A stretch of 64,000 nt of DNA from Bacillota bacterium. GTDB lineage: Bacteria; Bacillota; Bacilli; Paenibacillales; NBRC-103111. Each line of letters starts with the position of its first letter. Within the stretch, counting starts at the first letter, position 1. The notes below the pieces were generated by a model, which did no database searches, was not told the origin of the DNA, and saw only the letters and a program-made list of their open reading frames with translations. Position numbers and translations under genes: made by a program. This document shows, piece after piece, positions 40,050 to 49,272 of the stretch. Location: positions 17,598 through 81,597 of the forward strand of contig JAEWIS010000058.1 of NCBI GenBank assembly GCA_023386955.1. The letters are read 5' to 3'.

Positions 40050-40140
40050 ACCAAACCGCGCGCTGAGGAGGGGGCTGACGGGGAGCTGCAGCGGCTGGAA
40101 CCACCATGTCCGTGTAAAATGTAGCCCGGGCAGCATGATG

Positions 40141-40156
40141 ACGTAATCGATTACCT
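40141..40156 (+). promoter_or_regulatory. LacI-family operator, sugar-kinase promoter
   Basis: ACGTAATCGATTACCT with the perfect core TAATCGATTA, 22 nt before the kinase start; same motif as at 38961-38976. Confidence 0.6.
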
Positions 40157-40177
40157 AATTCTAAGGAGGAGATGGAG

Positions 40178-41152
40178 ATGTTGGATGCAATCACCGTAGG
40201 CGAGGTATTAATCGATTTTACACCCGCAGGGTCCAATGAATACGGGTTCCAAAGCTTTTCGGCCAATCCCGGCGGAGCCCCTGCCAATGTGATGGCGGCG
40301 TTGGCCAAGTGGGGACGGAAGAGCGGATTTATCGGAAAGGTGGGGAAGGACACCTTCGGGGAATTTCTGCAGCAGGTGCTGGAGCAGGCGGGAGTGGATA
40401 CCCGGGGGCTGGTGCTTTCGGAGCCATACCGGACTACCCTGGCTTTTGTCCATTTGCAGCCGGACGGGGACCGCTCCTTCAGCTTTTACCGTAGTCCCGG
40501 AGCGGATATGATGCTTACCCCGGAGGAGGTGCGGGAGGAGCTTGTGGCCGAGGCCGGCCTGCTTCATTTTGGCTCTGTTTCCCTGACGGATGAACCCTCC
40601 GCTTCGGCTACGCTGCATGCGGTCCGGCTGGCCCGGAGCTTGGGCAAGCTGGTGAGCTACGACCCGAATCTCCGGCCGGCGCTGTGGAGGAGCCTGGACG
40701 AGGCCAAGCTGCGGATCCGGGAGGGTTTGGAGCTGGCCCATATCGTCAAGCTTTCCGAGGAAGAACTGGAATTCCTCACCGGCGAACAGAATCTGGAGGC
40801 AGGCACGGAGCAGCTGTACATGGAGTTTAAGACTCCGATTATCCTGGTTACCCTTGGGGCGGAGGGCTCCTTCTTCCGGCTAGGTGGGGAATGCCGCCGG
40901 GTGCCCGGCCGTGCTGTCCAAGCGGTGGACACTACAGGTGCGGGAGACTGCTATCTGGCCGGCTTTTTGCTCAAGCTAATGGAATGGGGAGGGCCGGTAG
41001 AGCAGTTGGACGCCGCTGCGGCCCAGTCCATGGCGGCCTTCGCCAACGCGGCAGGAGCACTGATCACACTCCACAAGGGAGCCATCCCGGCTATTCCGCA
41101 GCTTGCCGATATTGAAGCATTCCTGAAGGAGCAGTCTGGCAACGGAGTTTGA
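40178..41152 (+). CDS. PfkB family sugar kinase (fructokinase-like)
   Basis: 324 residues. Ribokinase-fold signature I NPGGAPANVMAALAKWG and signature II DTTGAGDCYLAGF with the catalytic Asp. The GEVLIDFTPAG start and lengths match bacterial fructokinases (ScrK-like of PfkB type) rather than ribokinases. ATG 40178 is 8 nt from AAGGAGG. Single gene under the LacI operator at 40141-40156. Fructose as substrate is inferred. Confidence 0.9.
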   Translation: MLDAITVGEVLIDFTPAGSNEYGFQSFSANPGGAPANVMAALAKWGRKSGFIGKVGKDTFGEFLQQVLEQAGVDTRGLVLSEPYRTTLAFVHLQPDGDRSFSFYRSPGADMMLTPEEVREELVAEAGLLHFGSVSLTDEPSASATLHAVRLARSLGKLVSYDPNLRPALWRSLDEAKLRIREGLELAHIVKLSEEELEFLTGEQNLEAGTEQLYMEFKTPIILVTLGAEGSFFRLGGECRRVPGRAVQAVDTTGAGDCYLAGFLLKLMEWGGPVEQLDAAAAQSMAAFANAAGALITLHKGAIPAIPQLADIEAFLKEQSGNGV

Positions 41153-41224
41153 GCCGCCAGGGGAGCTGTAAATATATTTCTGTATCAAAACTTGCATCCA
41201 AATTCACATTCGAAACCGAACCCT

Positions 41225-42154
41225 TCACTCTTCCACGTCCGGGAGCTGCGAAGGGTTTTTGGTTTGCCCGCCGGGCCCGGCAGAGCGGCGGTATTGTCCG
41301 GGCGCCATGCCGTAATGCTCCCGGAACACCCGGATGTAGTAGTTAGCCTCCCAGCCCAGCCGGGCAGCTACATCCCTGACGGAGGGCGAGGATTCCTCCA
41401 TCAGCCATTCCAGGGAGCGGTGAAGGCGCAGCCGCTGCAGATAAACATGGGGAGGCATGCCGCAGGCTTGTTTGAAAATCCGCTGGAAATGCTGCACGGA
41501 ATACCCGACGGTCCTGGCCAGGTTGGACATGTCCAATTGCTCGGTATAATGCTGCTCCATGAGGCGCAGCGCCTGGCGGAAGGCCAACTCCGCGGGAGAG
41601 GCGGCCAGGGGTATGGTGCTGCCGGCCGGACCCGGACTGGTTTGCCTGGGCGTGGGCTGGTTGGCGGAAGCCGCTTCCCCGGCTGCCAGCAGCAGGGAGT
41701 AGAGCTGGCCCGAATAGCGGCGTTCGCCGCCTTCCGCACCATGGTGGATGTCCTGCCACAGCTCCTCCAGTCCCTGCCGGAGAATTTCACCGGCTCCTTC
41801 CAGCGGAAAAGGCGTACAAGGCGCCATACCGCAGCTTGTGGCGATGGTCTCCGCCGCTGGTCCGTCGAAGCTGAGAAAGGAGAGTTGCCACGGGCCGGAC
41901 CGGGGGCCATATTCGTGGGGGACACCGCCGGGAAGATAAAGGGCGCAGCCTTCGGGCAAGCTGAAGCTGCCTGCCTCCGCAAATTCAAAGCGCCCGTCGC
42001 CCGCTGACGACCATAGCAGCTGGCTGTGGGGGAACCCTTCCGGACGGTGAATATAGGTCTGGTCATGGCGGCCCAGGGATTGCAGCCGGAGCGGCAGCGA
42101 ATCCGGCGTACCGGGGGCCAGCAGAAAAGTAAGAAAATCGGGCAGGTGACCCAT
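41225..42154 (-). CDS. AraC family regulator divergent from the GH42 gene
   Basis: 309 residues. N-terminal cupin (FAEAGSFSLPEGCALYLPGGVPHEYGPRSGPWQLSF), a Pro/Ala/Ser-rich linker near 175-200, and double helix-turn-helix at the C-terminus (LDMSNLARTVGYSVQHFQRIFKQACG; VRDVAARLGWEANYYIRVFREHYGMAPGQYR). AAGGAG is about 10 nt before ATG 42154. Its divergent position suggests control of the beta-galactosidase. Confidence 0.9.
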   Translation of the reverse strand: MGHLPDFLTFLLAPGTPDSLPLRLQSLGRHDQTYIHRPEGFPHSQLLWSSAGDGRFEFAEAGSFSLPEGCALYLPGGVPHEYGPRSGPWQLSFLSFDGPAAETIATSCGMAPCTPFPLEGAGEILRQGLEELWQDIHHGAEGGERRYSGQLYSLLLAAGEAASANQPTPRQTSPGPAGSTIPLAASPAELAFRQALRLMEQHYTEQLDMSNLARTVGYSVQHFQRIFKQACGMPPHVYLQRLRLHRSLEWLMEESSPSVRDVAARLGWEANYYIRVFREHYGMAPGQYRRSAGPGGQTKNPSQLPDVEE

Positions 42155-42229
42155 GTATAGGGAGCTCCTTTTACAAGAAAATGTTCATTATATGCTATAA
42201 CAATACTTCAATCCTTATACGGTTTTAGC

Positions 42230-42258
42230 TTGGGCGAGAGTTATAATACGAGTATAGT
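42230..42258 (+). promoter_or_regulatory. Promoter of the GH42 beta-galactosidase
   Basis: TTGGGC (42230-42235) and TATAGT (42253-42258) are separated by 17 bp; GGAGG follows at the ribosome site. Confidence 0.5.
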
Positions 42259-42284
42259 ATAATTTTTGGAGGAGTGGTAATCCG

Positions 42285-44363
42285 ATGCGCAAGCGTTTTC
42301 CCCCTATCAGTGACAAGCTCCCGGTTTTTATGCACGGAGCCGATTATAACCCGGACCAATGGCAGCATGACCCCCACGTGCTGGAGGAGGACATCCGGCT
42401 GATGAAGCTGGCCCATTGCAATGTGATGTCCGTTGCCATTTTTGCCTGGAGCGCCTTGGAGCCGGAGGAGGGCCGTTTTGATTTTGGCTGGCTGGACCGG
42501 GTGCTGGACCGTTTTGCCGAGGAGGGAATCTTCGCTTGGCTGGCCACGCCCACAGGCGCCCGTCCCACTTGGATGTCCCATCAGTATCCCGAGGTGCTGC
42601 GGGTAGGCGCCAACCGGGTGCGCAACCTCCACGGCATGCGTCATAACCACTGCTATAGCTCACCCGTCTATCGGGAAAAAACGGCCATCATGAACGCCAA
42701 ATTGGCGGAGCGCTACGCGCATCATCCTGCTGTTGTGGGCTGGCATATCTCCAACGAACTGGGCGGCGATTGCCACTGTCCGTATTGCCAGGAGGCTTTC
42801 CGGCTTTGGCTCCAAAAGAAATACGGCTCGCTTGAGGCTCTGAATCTAGCCTGGTGGACCAGCTTCTGGTCCCATACCTATACGGATTGGGCCCAGGTGG
42901 AATCCCCAGCACCCCACGGAGAGCGGATGGTGCACGGACAGAATCTGGACTGGAAGCGGTTTGTCACCGATCAGACGATCAAATTTTATATGCATGAGCT
43001 TGAGCCTTTGCGTAAGGTGAACCCGGAGCTGCCTGCCACAGCCAATCTGATGGATCTGTTCGAGGGGCTGGATTACCGCAAGCTGGCCAAGGTGCTGGAC
43101 GTGGTCTCCTGGGATGCGTACCCCACCTGGCATCAGCCGCCGGATGAGCTGGGGCAGGCGGTCCATTTCGCTTTTAACCACGATCTGTTCCGCAGCCTCA
43201 AGCATAAACCCTTTATGCTGATGGAAAGCACGCCTTCCCTGACCAACTGGCAGGCGGTGAGCAAGCTGAAGAAGCCGGGGATGCACCGGCTGTCCTCTCT
43301 TCAGGCGGTTGCGCATGGCTCGGATACGGTTCAATATTTCCAATGGCGCAAAAGCCGCGGCTCCAGCGAAAAGTTCCATGGTGCCGTTGTCGACCATGTA
43401 GGGCATGAGCATACCCGGGTGTTCCGGGATGTGGCGGAGCTGGGCGAAACTCTGGAGGGGCTCCACGAGGTGCTGGGCACAAGCACTGACGCCAAGGTGG
43501 CGATAATGTTCGATTGGGATAACCGGTGGGCGGTGAAGGATGCACAAGGGCCGCGGAATATGGGCATCCACTACGAAAACACCGTGATCCAGCATTACCG
43601 TGCCTTCTGGGAGCTGGGGATTCCAGCGGACATCGTGGGACCGGAGGATGATCTAACGGACTACAAGCTTGTGGCCGCTCCCATGTTGTATCTTTGCACG
43701 CAGGAAACGGGGGAAAAGCTGGAGCGTTTTGTCCGGGATGGGGGGATGTTGGCGTCCACCTACTGGTCGGGCATTGTGGATGAGCATGATCTGTGCCATC
43801 TGGGAGGTTTCCCGGGTCCGCTGCGGAAAGTGCTGGGCATCTGGGCGGAGGAAATGGACGCTCTTTATGACGGGGAGCAAAATGGAATTGTGCTGCAGCC
43901 TTCCCCTGCGGGAGTCTTGCCTGGACTGGCGGAGGAATACGATTCCGTGCAGCTGTGCGAGCTGGTCCTCGCAGAAACCGCGGAGGTGCTGGGGGTGTAC
44001 CGGGATGATTTTTATGCCGGACGGCCTGCGCTGACGGTGAACAAGTTAGGTCAAGGCCGGGCTTATTACCTGGCGACCCGGGCTGCTGACCCCTTCTACC
44101 GTGACTACTACCAGGCGCTGTGCCGTGAGGCGGGGGTGGAGCCGCTGCTGCCGGCGCTGCCCGAAGGTGTCTCCGTTCAGGCCCGTTCCAGCGAAACGGA
44201 GGAGTACCTGTTTGTGATGAACTTCAACGGCACGGTCCGTCAGGTTATGCTGGACCAGCAGACCTACCGGGATGTGGAAAGCGGACAGACGCTCAACGGC
44301 GGCAGCCTGGAGCTTTCCGCATACGGCGTGCGGATCCTGGCGCGGCAGGTGCAGGGTAAGTAA
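42285..44363 (+). CDS. GH42 beta-galactosidase
   Basis: 692 residues, normal for the family: TIM barrel, trimerisation domain and small C-terminal domain. Opening GADYNPDQW, acid/base Glu158 in SNELGG, Zn-binding Cys cluster CHCPYC just after, nucleophile Glu314 in LMESTPS. Cytoplasmic; typically acts on galacto-oligosaccharides and pectic galactan fragments, complementing the GH2 enzyme in the window. GGAGG precedes ATG 42285. A terminator follows at 44396-44437. Confidence 0.95.
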   Translation: MRKRFPPISDKLPVFMHGADYNPDQWQHDPHVLEEDIRLMKLAHCNVMSVAIFAWSALEPEEGRFDFGWLDRVLDRFAEEGIFAWLATPTGARPTWMSHQYPEVLRVGANRVRNLHGMRHNHCYSSPVYREKTAIMNAKLAERYAHHPAVVGWHISNELGGDCHCPYCQEAFRLWLQKKYGSLEALNLAWWTSFWSHTYTDWAQVESPAPHGERMVHGQNLDWKRFVTDQTIKFYMHELEPLRKVNPELPATANLMDLFEGLDYRKLAKVLDVVSWDAYPTWHQPPDELGQAVHFAFNHDLFRSLKHKPFMLMESTPSLTNWQAVSKLKKPGMHRLSSLQAVAHGSDTVQYFQWRKSRGSSEKFHGAVVDHVGHEHTRVFRDVAELGETLEGLHEVLGTSTDAKVAIMFDWDNRWAVKDAQGPRNMGIHYENTVIQHYRAFWELGIPADIVGPEDDLTDYKLVAAPMLYLCTQETGEKLERFVRDGGMLASTYWSGIVDEHDLCHLGGFPGPLRKVLGIWAEEMDALYDGEQNGIVLQPSPAGVLPGLAEEYDSVQLCELVLAETAEVLGVYRDDFYAGRPALTVNKLGQGRAYYLATRAADPFYRDYYQALCREAGVEPLLPALPEGVSVQARSSETEEYLFVMNFNGTVRQVMLDQQTYRDVESGQTLNGGSLELSAYGVRILARQVQGK

Positions 44364-44836
44364 GCGCAGGTTCGTGCGACAAGGTACATGCTCCGGCTCC
44401 AGTCCATTCCTAAGGGAAGGGACTGGAGCTTTTTTGTATTAACCCAACCCGGAGAAGCCCAGGCGACCAGTCTGGGTGGCAAGTTTAGGCGACCAGTCTG
44501 GCGAACGGTTGGGAAGACGCAAACTGGGACGGAGAATTCGCCGCGTGTAGGTGTAACGGAAATATGCGACGCTTAGCGCCTAAAATCCGGATGGTTTCCG
44601 TTCTAACGGAACCAGGAGACCGTTAGCCGGAGCAGAACCCACCTTTGAGCCGAATTTTTTACTCTAAGAGTCGCTCCGTTCCGTTAGCGGCCCAGCAAGC
44701 CCATTTTCCTGCTCTAAGAGTCGCAGAGTTCCGTTAGCGCCAGGGGGATGTTCCCTGCAAATCTGCCTTGATTTCTGCGGCAGATTTGATAGACTTCACC
44801 TTAGAGCTCCGCAATGTTGCTTGAAGGGGGGATACG
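44364..44836. repeat. Gene-free gap with four TAACGG-type repeats and a short direct repeat
   Basis: 473 bp without a gene. After the terminator, AGGCGACCAGTCTGG occurs twice (44461-44475, 44487-44501). Four TAACGG-type elements follow at 44553-44577, 44604-44626, 44662-44688 (inverted) and 44712-44739 (inverted); the last two share CTCTAAGAGTCGC and TTCCGTTAGCG. Confidence 0.7.
44396..44437 (+). terminator. Terminator of the GH42 gene
   Basis: GCTCCAGTCC-A-TTCC pairs with GGAA-G-GGACTGGAGC, followed by TTTTTT. Confidence 0.92.
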
Positions 44837-46627
44837 ATGGCGCTGCGCACCAAACCATTTACGTCCATCCGCGGAAAGCTGATGGTGGCGTTTTTGTTTT
44901 TTGTGATCATCCCCACCCTGCTCATCTTCTGGAGCTACGCCCGCTCGTCCAAGGAGGCGGTAGCCAAAGGTGTATACTCCGCCAACCAGGAGCTGGTGGA
45001 CCGTTCCGCCCAATACGCTAACGATGTGGCCGGCCGAATGATTAAAGCGCTCTCATTATTGGAGCTGGATTTGCAGGAATATTATGGAGACGGCATTTCC
45101 GATTGGACCACCGATTACGGGAACTATTACAAGGTTGCCACCTTGCAAAAACGGATGTCCACCATCCGCGACCTGCTCCTGGATTCCGGTTCCTTTCTTA
45201 TTTTCTCCGATTTTAAGGAGCTGGCCGTTTCCACGCTGAATACCTTTGACATGATACAAAATTTTACAGTTTTCCAGGAAGAATCCTGGTATCTTCAGGG
45301 AAAGGAAAACAAGGGTTTTCCCCAATGGTTCCTCCCATTCCTGCTTGACCGCAAGATCGGGTATACGGGAACCGGTCAGGAGGGTGGGTATCTGGCTCTG
45401 TCCCGTTCCATCCATGATCCCAAGGTCACCTACGATTTTGGCGTGGCCCTCATCGGCGTACCCGTGGAAACCGCCTTTGCCCAATCCTCTGCCAGACAGG
45501 ACGGACTGCTTCCCCAACTGCTGCTCTGGGACGGCCGCCATACGGTCAGCGATTCCCAGGGAAACAAGGTCATCGAGCTGAGCGGCGCCGAATTGACCGA
45601 GCTGCAAGGGGACCCCCAGACCATTAAGCATCTGCGCGACGCAAACGGCCAGCTGTATATGGTCAATGTGTCGGAAATCCCCGAGCTGGGCATGTCCATT
45701 CTGCGTCCGGTCCCGGAGAAGCAATTTCTCGAGGATCTGGAGAAGCGGATGAACCGCTCGGTCTTTTCCATTTTGGCCGTATTCAGTGTGGGTATTCTAA
45801 TCTTCGTGCTGTTCCTGATCCGGTTCACCAGCCCCATCGCCGCTTTGCTCCGCTCCATGAAGCAGGTGGGGGCCGGAGATTTCCGCACGTCGGTGCAGGT
45901 GAAGGGGAACGACGAAATCGCCCTTCTGGGCAATAATTTTAACCGCATGGTTACCCGCTTGTCAGAGCTCGTTAAGCGGCTGGAGGAGGAGCAAAGGCTG
46001 AAGGAGGAGGCCAACTTCCAGTCTCTGCAGGCCCAGATCAACCCCCATTTTTTGTTTAACACACTGAACTCCATCAAGCTGATGGCCATGCTGTCCAACA
46101 CCAACCGCAATGTCAGCAATATGATAACCGCCTTGGGCAAGCTGCTGGAATTCTCCATGAAGTTCAACCAGCGGTTTGTGACCCTGGGACAGGAGCTGGA
46201 GTATCTGGAGCTGTATATGGCCCTCCAGAAAATTCGCTTCCAGGACCAGATCGACATTGAAGCCCGGGTTCCGGAGGAATTAAAGGAGATGTACGTGCTG
46301 AAATTCAGCCTCCAGCCGCTGGTGGAGAACAGCATTGTCCACGGAGGCAAGCTGCCCTTGCATATTGCCATCCATGCGGAAGCCGAGGACGGAGAGCTCC
46401 GGGTATTCATCCGGGATGACGGTAACGGAGTCACAGAGGAGCAGCTGGCTGAGATCATGGACAGGCTGGAGCAATCCCATGCCCAATACAGCGGCATCGG
46501 CATTTCCAATGTGGACCGGCGGATCAGGCTGTACTTCGGGACAGGCTACGGCGTCACCCTGCGCCGGGTGGACAGCGGAGGCCTGGAGGCCATCATCACA
46601 TTTCCCCTGCGGAAGGAGGCACCCTGA
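44837..46627 (+). CDS. YesM-type sensor histidine kinase (lyase locus)
   Basis: 596 residues. Two membrane segments (MVAFLFFVIIPTLLIFW; SVFSILAVFSVGILIFVLFLI) flank a dCache-like sensor; HAMP (LIRFTSPIAALLRSMKQVGAGDF), His_kinase with His404 (AQINPHFLFNTLNSIK) and HATPase_c (FIRDDGNGVTEEQ, GIGISNVDRRIRL). GAAGGGGGG precedes ATG 44837. Its stop overlaps the response regulator start (TGATG). Probably senses the polysaccharide fragment handled by the ABC importer and lyase downstream. Confidence 0.95.
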   Translation: MALRTKPFTSIRGKLMVAFLFFVIIPTLLIFWSYARSSKEAVAKGVYSANQELVDRSAQYANDVAGRMIKALSLLELDLQEYYGDGISDWTTDYGNYYKVATLQKRMSTIRDLLLDSGSFLIFSDFKELAVSTLNTFDMIQNFTVFQEESWYLQGKENKGFPQWFLPFLLDRKIGYTGTGQEGGYLALSRSIHDPKVTYDFGVALIGVPVETAFAQSSARQDGLLPQLLLWDGRHTVSDSQGNKVIELSGAELTELQGDPQTIKHLRDANGQLYMVNVSEIPELGMSILRPVPEKQFLEDLEKRMNRSVFSILAVFSVGILIFVLFLIRFTSPIAALLRSMKQVGAGDFRTSVQVKGNDEIALLGNNFNRMVTRLSELVKRLEEEQRLKEEANFQSLQAQINPHFLFNTLNSIKLMAMLSNTNRNVSNMITALGKLLEFSMKFNQRFVTLGQELEYLELYMALQKIRFQDQIDIEARVPEELKEMYVLKFSLQPLVENSIVHGGKLPLHIAIHAEAEDGELRVFIRDDGNGVTEEQLAEIMDRLEQSHAQYSGIGISNVDRRIRLYFGTGYGVTLRRVDSGGLEAIITFPLRKEAP

Positions 46628-48219
46628 TGACACGAATTTTGATTGTGGACGACGAAATGCTGGTCCGGCTGTCCCTGAAAACCCTGATCCCCTGGCAGGA
46701 GCACGGCTTTGAGATTGTGGGCGAGGCCAGGGATGGGAAGGAGGCGCTGGAGCTGCTGGAAAAGGATCCCTGCCACATCGTGCTGACGGATATCCGCATG
46801 CCCGATATGGACGGTCTGGAGCTGATTTCCCGCATCCGCGAAAAATGGCCGTTTACCCGCTGCCTGATTTTGTCCAATCACAACGACTTTGAGTATGTGC
46901 AGAAGGCCCTGCGGCTGGGGGCAGTGGATTATCTGCTGAAGCTGGCCTGGGTGCCGGAGGAGCTTCTTGCGAAGTGCAAACGGCTGCAATCCGAATTCCG
47001 CCAGGAAGAGGAGGAGAAGCATCGGACCGCCTTCCGGCTGGAGCGGCTTTCCCGGGAAGCCCGGGAGAAGCTGCTGCGGGATTTGCTGACCAAATATACC
47101 AGCAGGCTGGAATTGGCCAATGCCCTGAAGGGGCTTGAATTCGGCTTCGACACCTCCCGCTTCCGGGTGGCGGCGGTGGCTATTGACCGGTACGAGCAGG
47201 TGCTGGAGGAGGACCGTTACCAGAGTGAGCAGCTGCTGAATTACACGGTCGTCAACATTTTGAACGAAATGGTCCGCAAAAATGGCGGTGGTGAGCTGGT
47301 GGAGGTAGGAGGCGGGCGCTTTGCCCTGCTGTCCTCGGCTGTGACGGAGGGTCTGTTAAAGCAGCTGCAGCAGGTGGCGGAGACCTATGCCAAGGTCACC
47401 CTGAGCTTTGGGGTTTCCCGGGAGTGCAGGGAGATGCAGGGGCTGCACCATGCCTTTGCGGAGGCGGGAGAGATGCTGGAGAAGCGGTTTTTCCGGGGCG
47501 GCGGAACGATATTAACCGCCGATGCCCCGCCCCGCCGGGCCACATCGGAGCCGGTTCGGCTGGGAGCAGCCAATGCGGCAGGCTGGCTGAAGCTGTTTGA
47601 AGTCCGGCAGACGGATGCAATTCTGCAGGAGCTTGCCGTTTGGTACAGCCAATGGGTAGAAGCGGAGGAGCTGACGCCTGCGGAGGTGCGGGATGAATGG
47701 CTCCATCTGCTGGTGCTGCTGAACAGCTCCCTGGAATCCGCCGGCAAGGATATTTATTCGGTGCCCGCCTATTTGGACCAGTACCCCTTCGAGGTGATCC
47801 GCACCAGCGAAACCCTCTCCGGCATTTATGAATGGTTCGCAGGCTGGCTCGCGCAAACCATGGCCTATGTGAAGGAAGCCGCCGGGGCTAGGCTGCGCCC
47901 GGAAATCCAGGCGGTGCTGGACATCATCCACGAGGAGTACCACACCCAGCTGAAGGTGTCCGACATTGCCCGGCGGGTGGGGTTTGCCGAGAACTATCTG
48001 AGTGTACTGTTCCGCAAGGAAACCGGGGAGAAGATTGTGGACACGCTGACTGCCGTCCGTATGAAAAAAGCACGGGCGCTCCTGCTGGATCCCGGACTCA
48101 AAATCTACGAAATATCGGAAATGGTGGGATATACGGATTCCACCCATTTCAGCAAATATTTTAAGAAAATCGAAGGGGTCTTTCCTCTGGAATTTCGGAA
48201 AATGGCGTTGGGCAAATAA
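46627..48219 (+). CDS. YesN-type response regulator, AraC output (lyase locus)
   Basis: 530 residues. Receiver with Asp8/Asp9, phosphorylated Asp55 (VLTDIRMPD) and Lys105; the residue after Lys105 is Leu (DYLLKLAW), where a cis-Pro is normal. A long middle region of about 270 residues separates it from the C-terminal double helix-turn-helix (LKVSDIARRVGFAENYLSVLFRKETG; IYEISEMVGYTDSTHFSKYFKKIEGVFP). Likely activates the importer-lyase genes that follow. A terminator at 48237-48292 separates it from them. Confidence 0.94.
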   Translation: MTRILIVDDEMLVRLSLKTLIPWQEHGFEIVGEARDGKEALELLEKDPCHIVLTDIRMPDMDGLELISRIREKWPFTRCLILSNHNDFEYVQKALRLGAVDYLLKLAWVPEELLAKCKRLQSEFRQEEEEKHRTAFRLERLSREAREKLLRDLLTKYTSRLELANALKGLEFGFDTSRFRVAAVAIDRYEQVLEEDRYQSEQLLNYTVVNILNEMVRKNGGGELVEVGGGRFALLSSAVTEGLLKQLQQVAETYAKVTLSFGVSRECREMQGLHHAFAEAGEMLEKRFFRGGGTILTADAPPRRATSEPVRLGAANAAGWLKLFEVRQTDAILQELAVWYSQWVEAEELTPAEVRDEWLHLLVLLNSSLESAGKDIYSVPAYLDQYPFEVIRTSETLSGIYEWFAGWLAQTMAYVKEAAGARLRPEIQAVLDIIHEEYHTQLKVSDIARRVGFAENYLSVLFRKETGEKIVDTLTAVRMKKARALLLDPGLKIYEISEMVGYTDSTHFSKYFKKIEGVFPLEFRKMALGK

Positions 48220-48236
48220 TCCGGGCAACCCGGATA

Positions 48237-48292
48237 CAGGAAAGCGGGGCGGCGGACGGAAGGTCCTGCGGTGCCGCTTTTCTGTTTTTTTC
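48237..48292 (+). terminator. Terminator after the response regulator
   Basis: CAGGAAAGCGG pairs with CCGCTTTTCTG and is followed by TTTTTTT. TATACT at 48350-48355 may be the -10 box of the next operon. Confidence 0.8.
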
Positions 48293-48378
48293 GAAGGAAT
48301 TCACGGCTTTTGCTGAGATTATGCCATCGTGACGGCGGTCAACCTCCCCTATACTGGTAATGAGGGGAGATGAGACTA

Positions 48379-49272
48379 GTGAATTGGACGTACCGTTCGA
48401 AAGAAAACATGGCGGGGTATTTGTTTATCCTGCCCAATCTTCTGGGTTTTGCAGTTTTTATATTATTGCCCCTGGTATTCAGCCTGATTCTGGTTTTTAC
48501 GGACTGGAACTATCTGAAGGGGCTGGAGGGACTGGTTTTTACCGGCTTGGACAACATCAAGAGGGTGCTGCAGGATGAGCTGGTGCTGAAATCACTGAAG
48601 AACAATGTGATTTTCTCCGCCGTCAGCGTACCGCTGGCCATGCTCCTGGGGCTTGTATTCGCCACAGCGTTGAACAAATATGTGTATATGAAAAGCCTGG
48701 TGCGGACGCTGATTTTTCTGCCGTATATGAGCAGTCTGGTGGCCGTTTCCGTGGTCTGGCGGGTGCTGTACAACCCTTCCCAGGGTCCGATCAACGCCTT
48801 CCTTCGATCCATCGGCTGGGAGAATCCGCCGGGCTGGCTGTCCAGTCCCCAATACGCCCTGTTCGCCGTTATCGTCATGGCTGTCTGGACGTACATCGGC
48901 TACGCCATGGTGCTGTATCTGGCAGGGCTTCAGGGCATCTCCAAGGATTTGTACGAAGCCTCGGAGATCGACGGGGCCACCGGGCTGCAGCGGTTTCTCT
49001 CCATTACCGTTCCGCTTCTGAAGCCCACCAGCTTCCTGATTGCCATCACCCTGATCATCGCCTCCTTCCAGGTATTCGCCTCCGTACAGGTGATGACCAA
49101 CGGCGGACCGATGAAATCCACCTTCGTCCTGGCTCTCCACATTTATACGGAGGCGTTTGAATTTAAGCATATGAGCTATGCGGCGACGGTATCCTGGGTG
49201 CTGTTCCTGATGATTTTTGTAGTAACCATGATCCAGTGGAGGGGGCAGAAAAAATGGCAGGATCAGTTCTGA
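48379..49272 (+). CDS. Sugar ABC transporter permease (lyase locus)
   Basis: 297 residues, six membrane segments, EAA loop YEASEIDGATGLQRFLSITVP. I prefer GTG 48379 (9 nt after AGGGGAG) to ATG 48370, which abuts that site. The end overlaps the next permease by 19 nt. MalF-like channel half for the oligosaccharide released by the lyase. Confidence 0.94.
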   Translation: MNWTYRSKENMAGYLFILPNLLGFAVFILLPLVFSLILVFTDWNYLKGLEGLVFTGLDNIKRVLQDELVLKSLKNNVIFSAVSVPLAMLLGLVFATALNKYVYMKSLVRTLIFLPYMSSLVAVSVVWRVLYNPSQGPINAFLRSIGWENPPGWLSSPQYALFAVIVMAVWTYIGYAMVLYLAGLQGISKDLYEASEIDGATGLQRFLSITVPLLKPTSFLIAITLIIASFQVFASVQVMTNGGPMKSTFVLALHIYTEAFEFKHMSYAATVSWVLFLMIFVVTMIQWRGQKKWQDQF

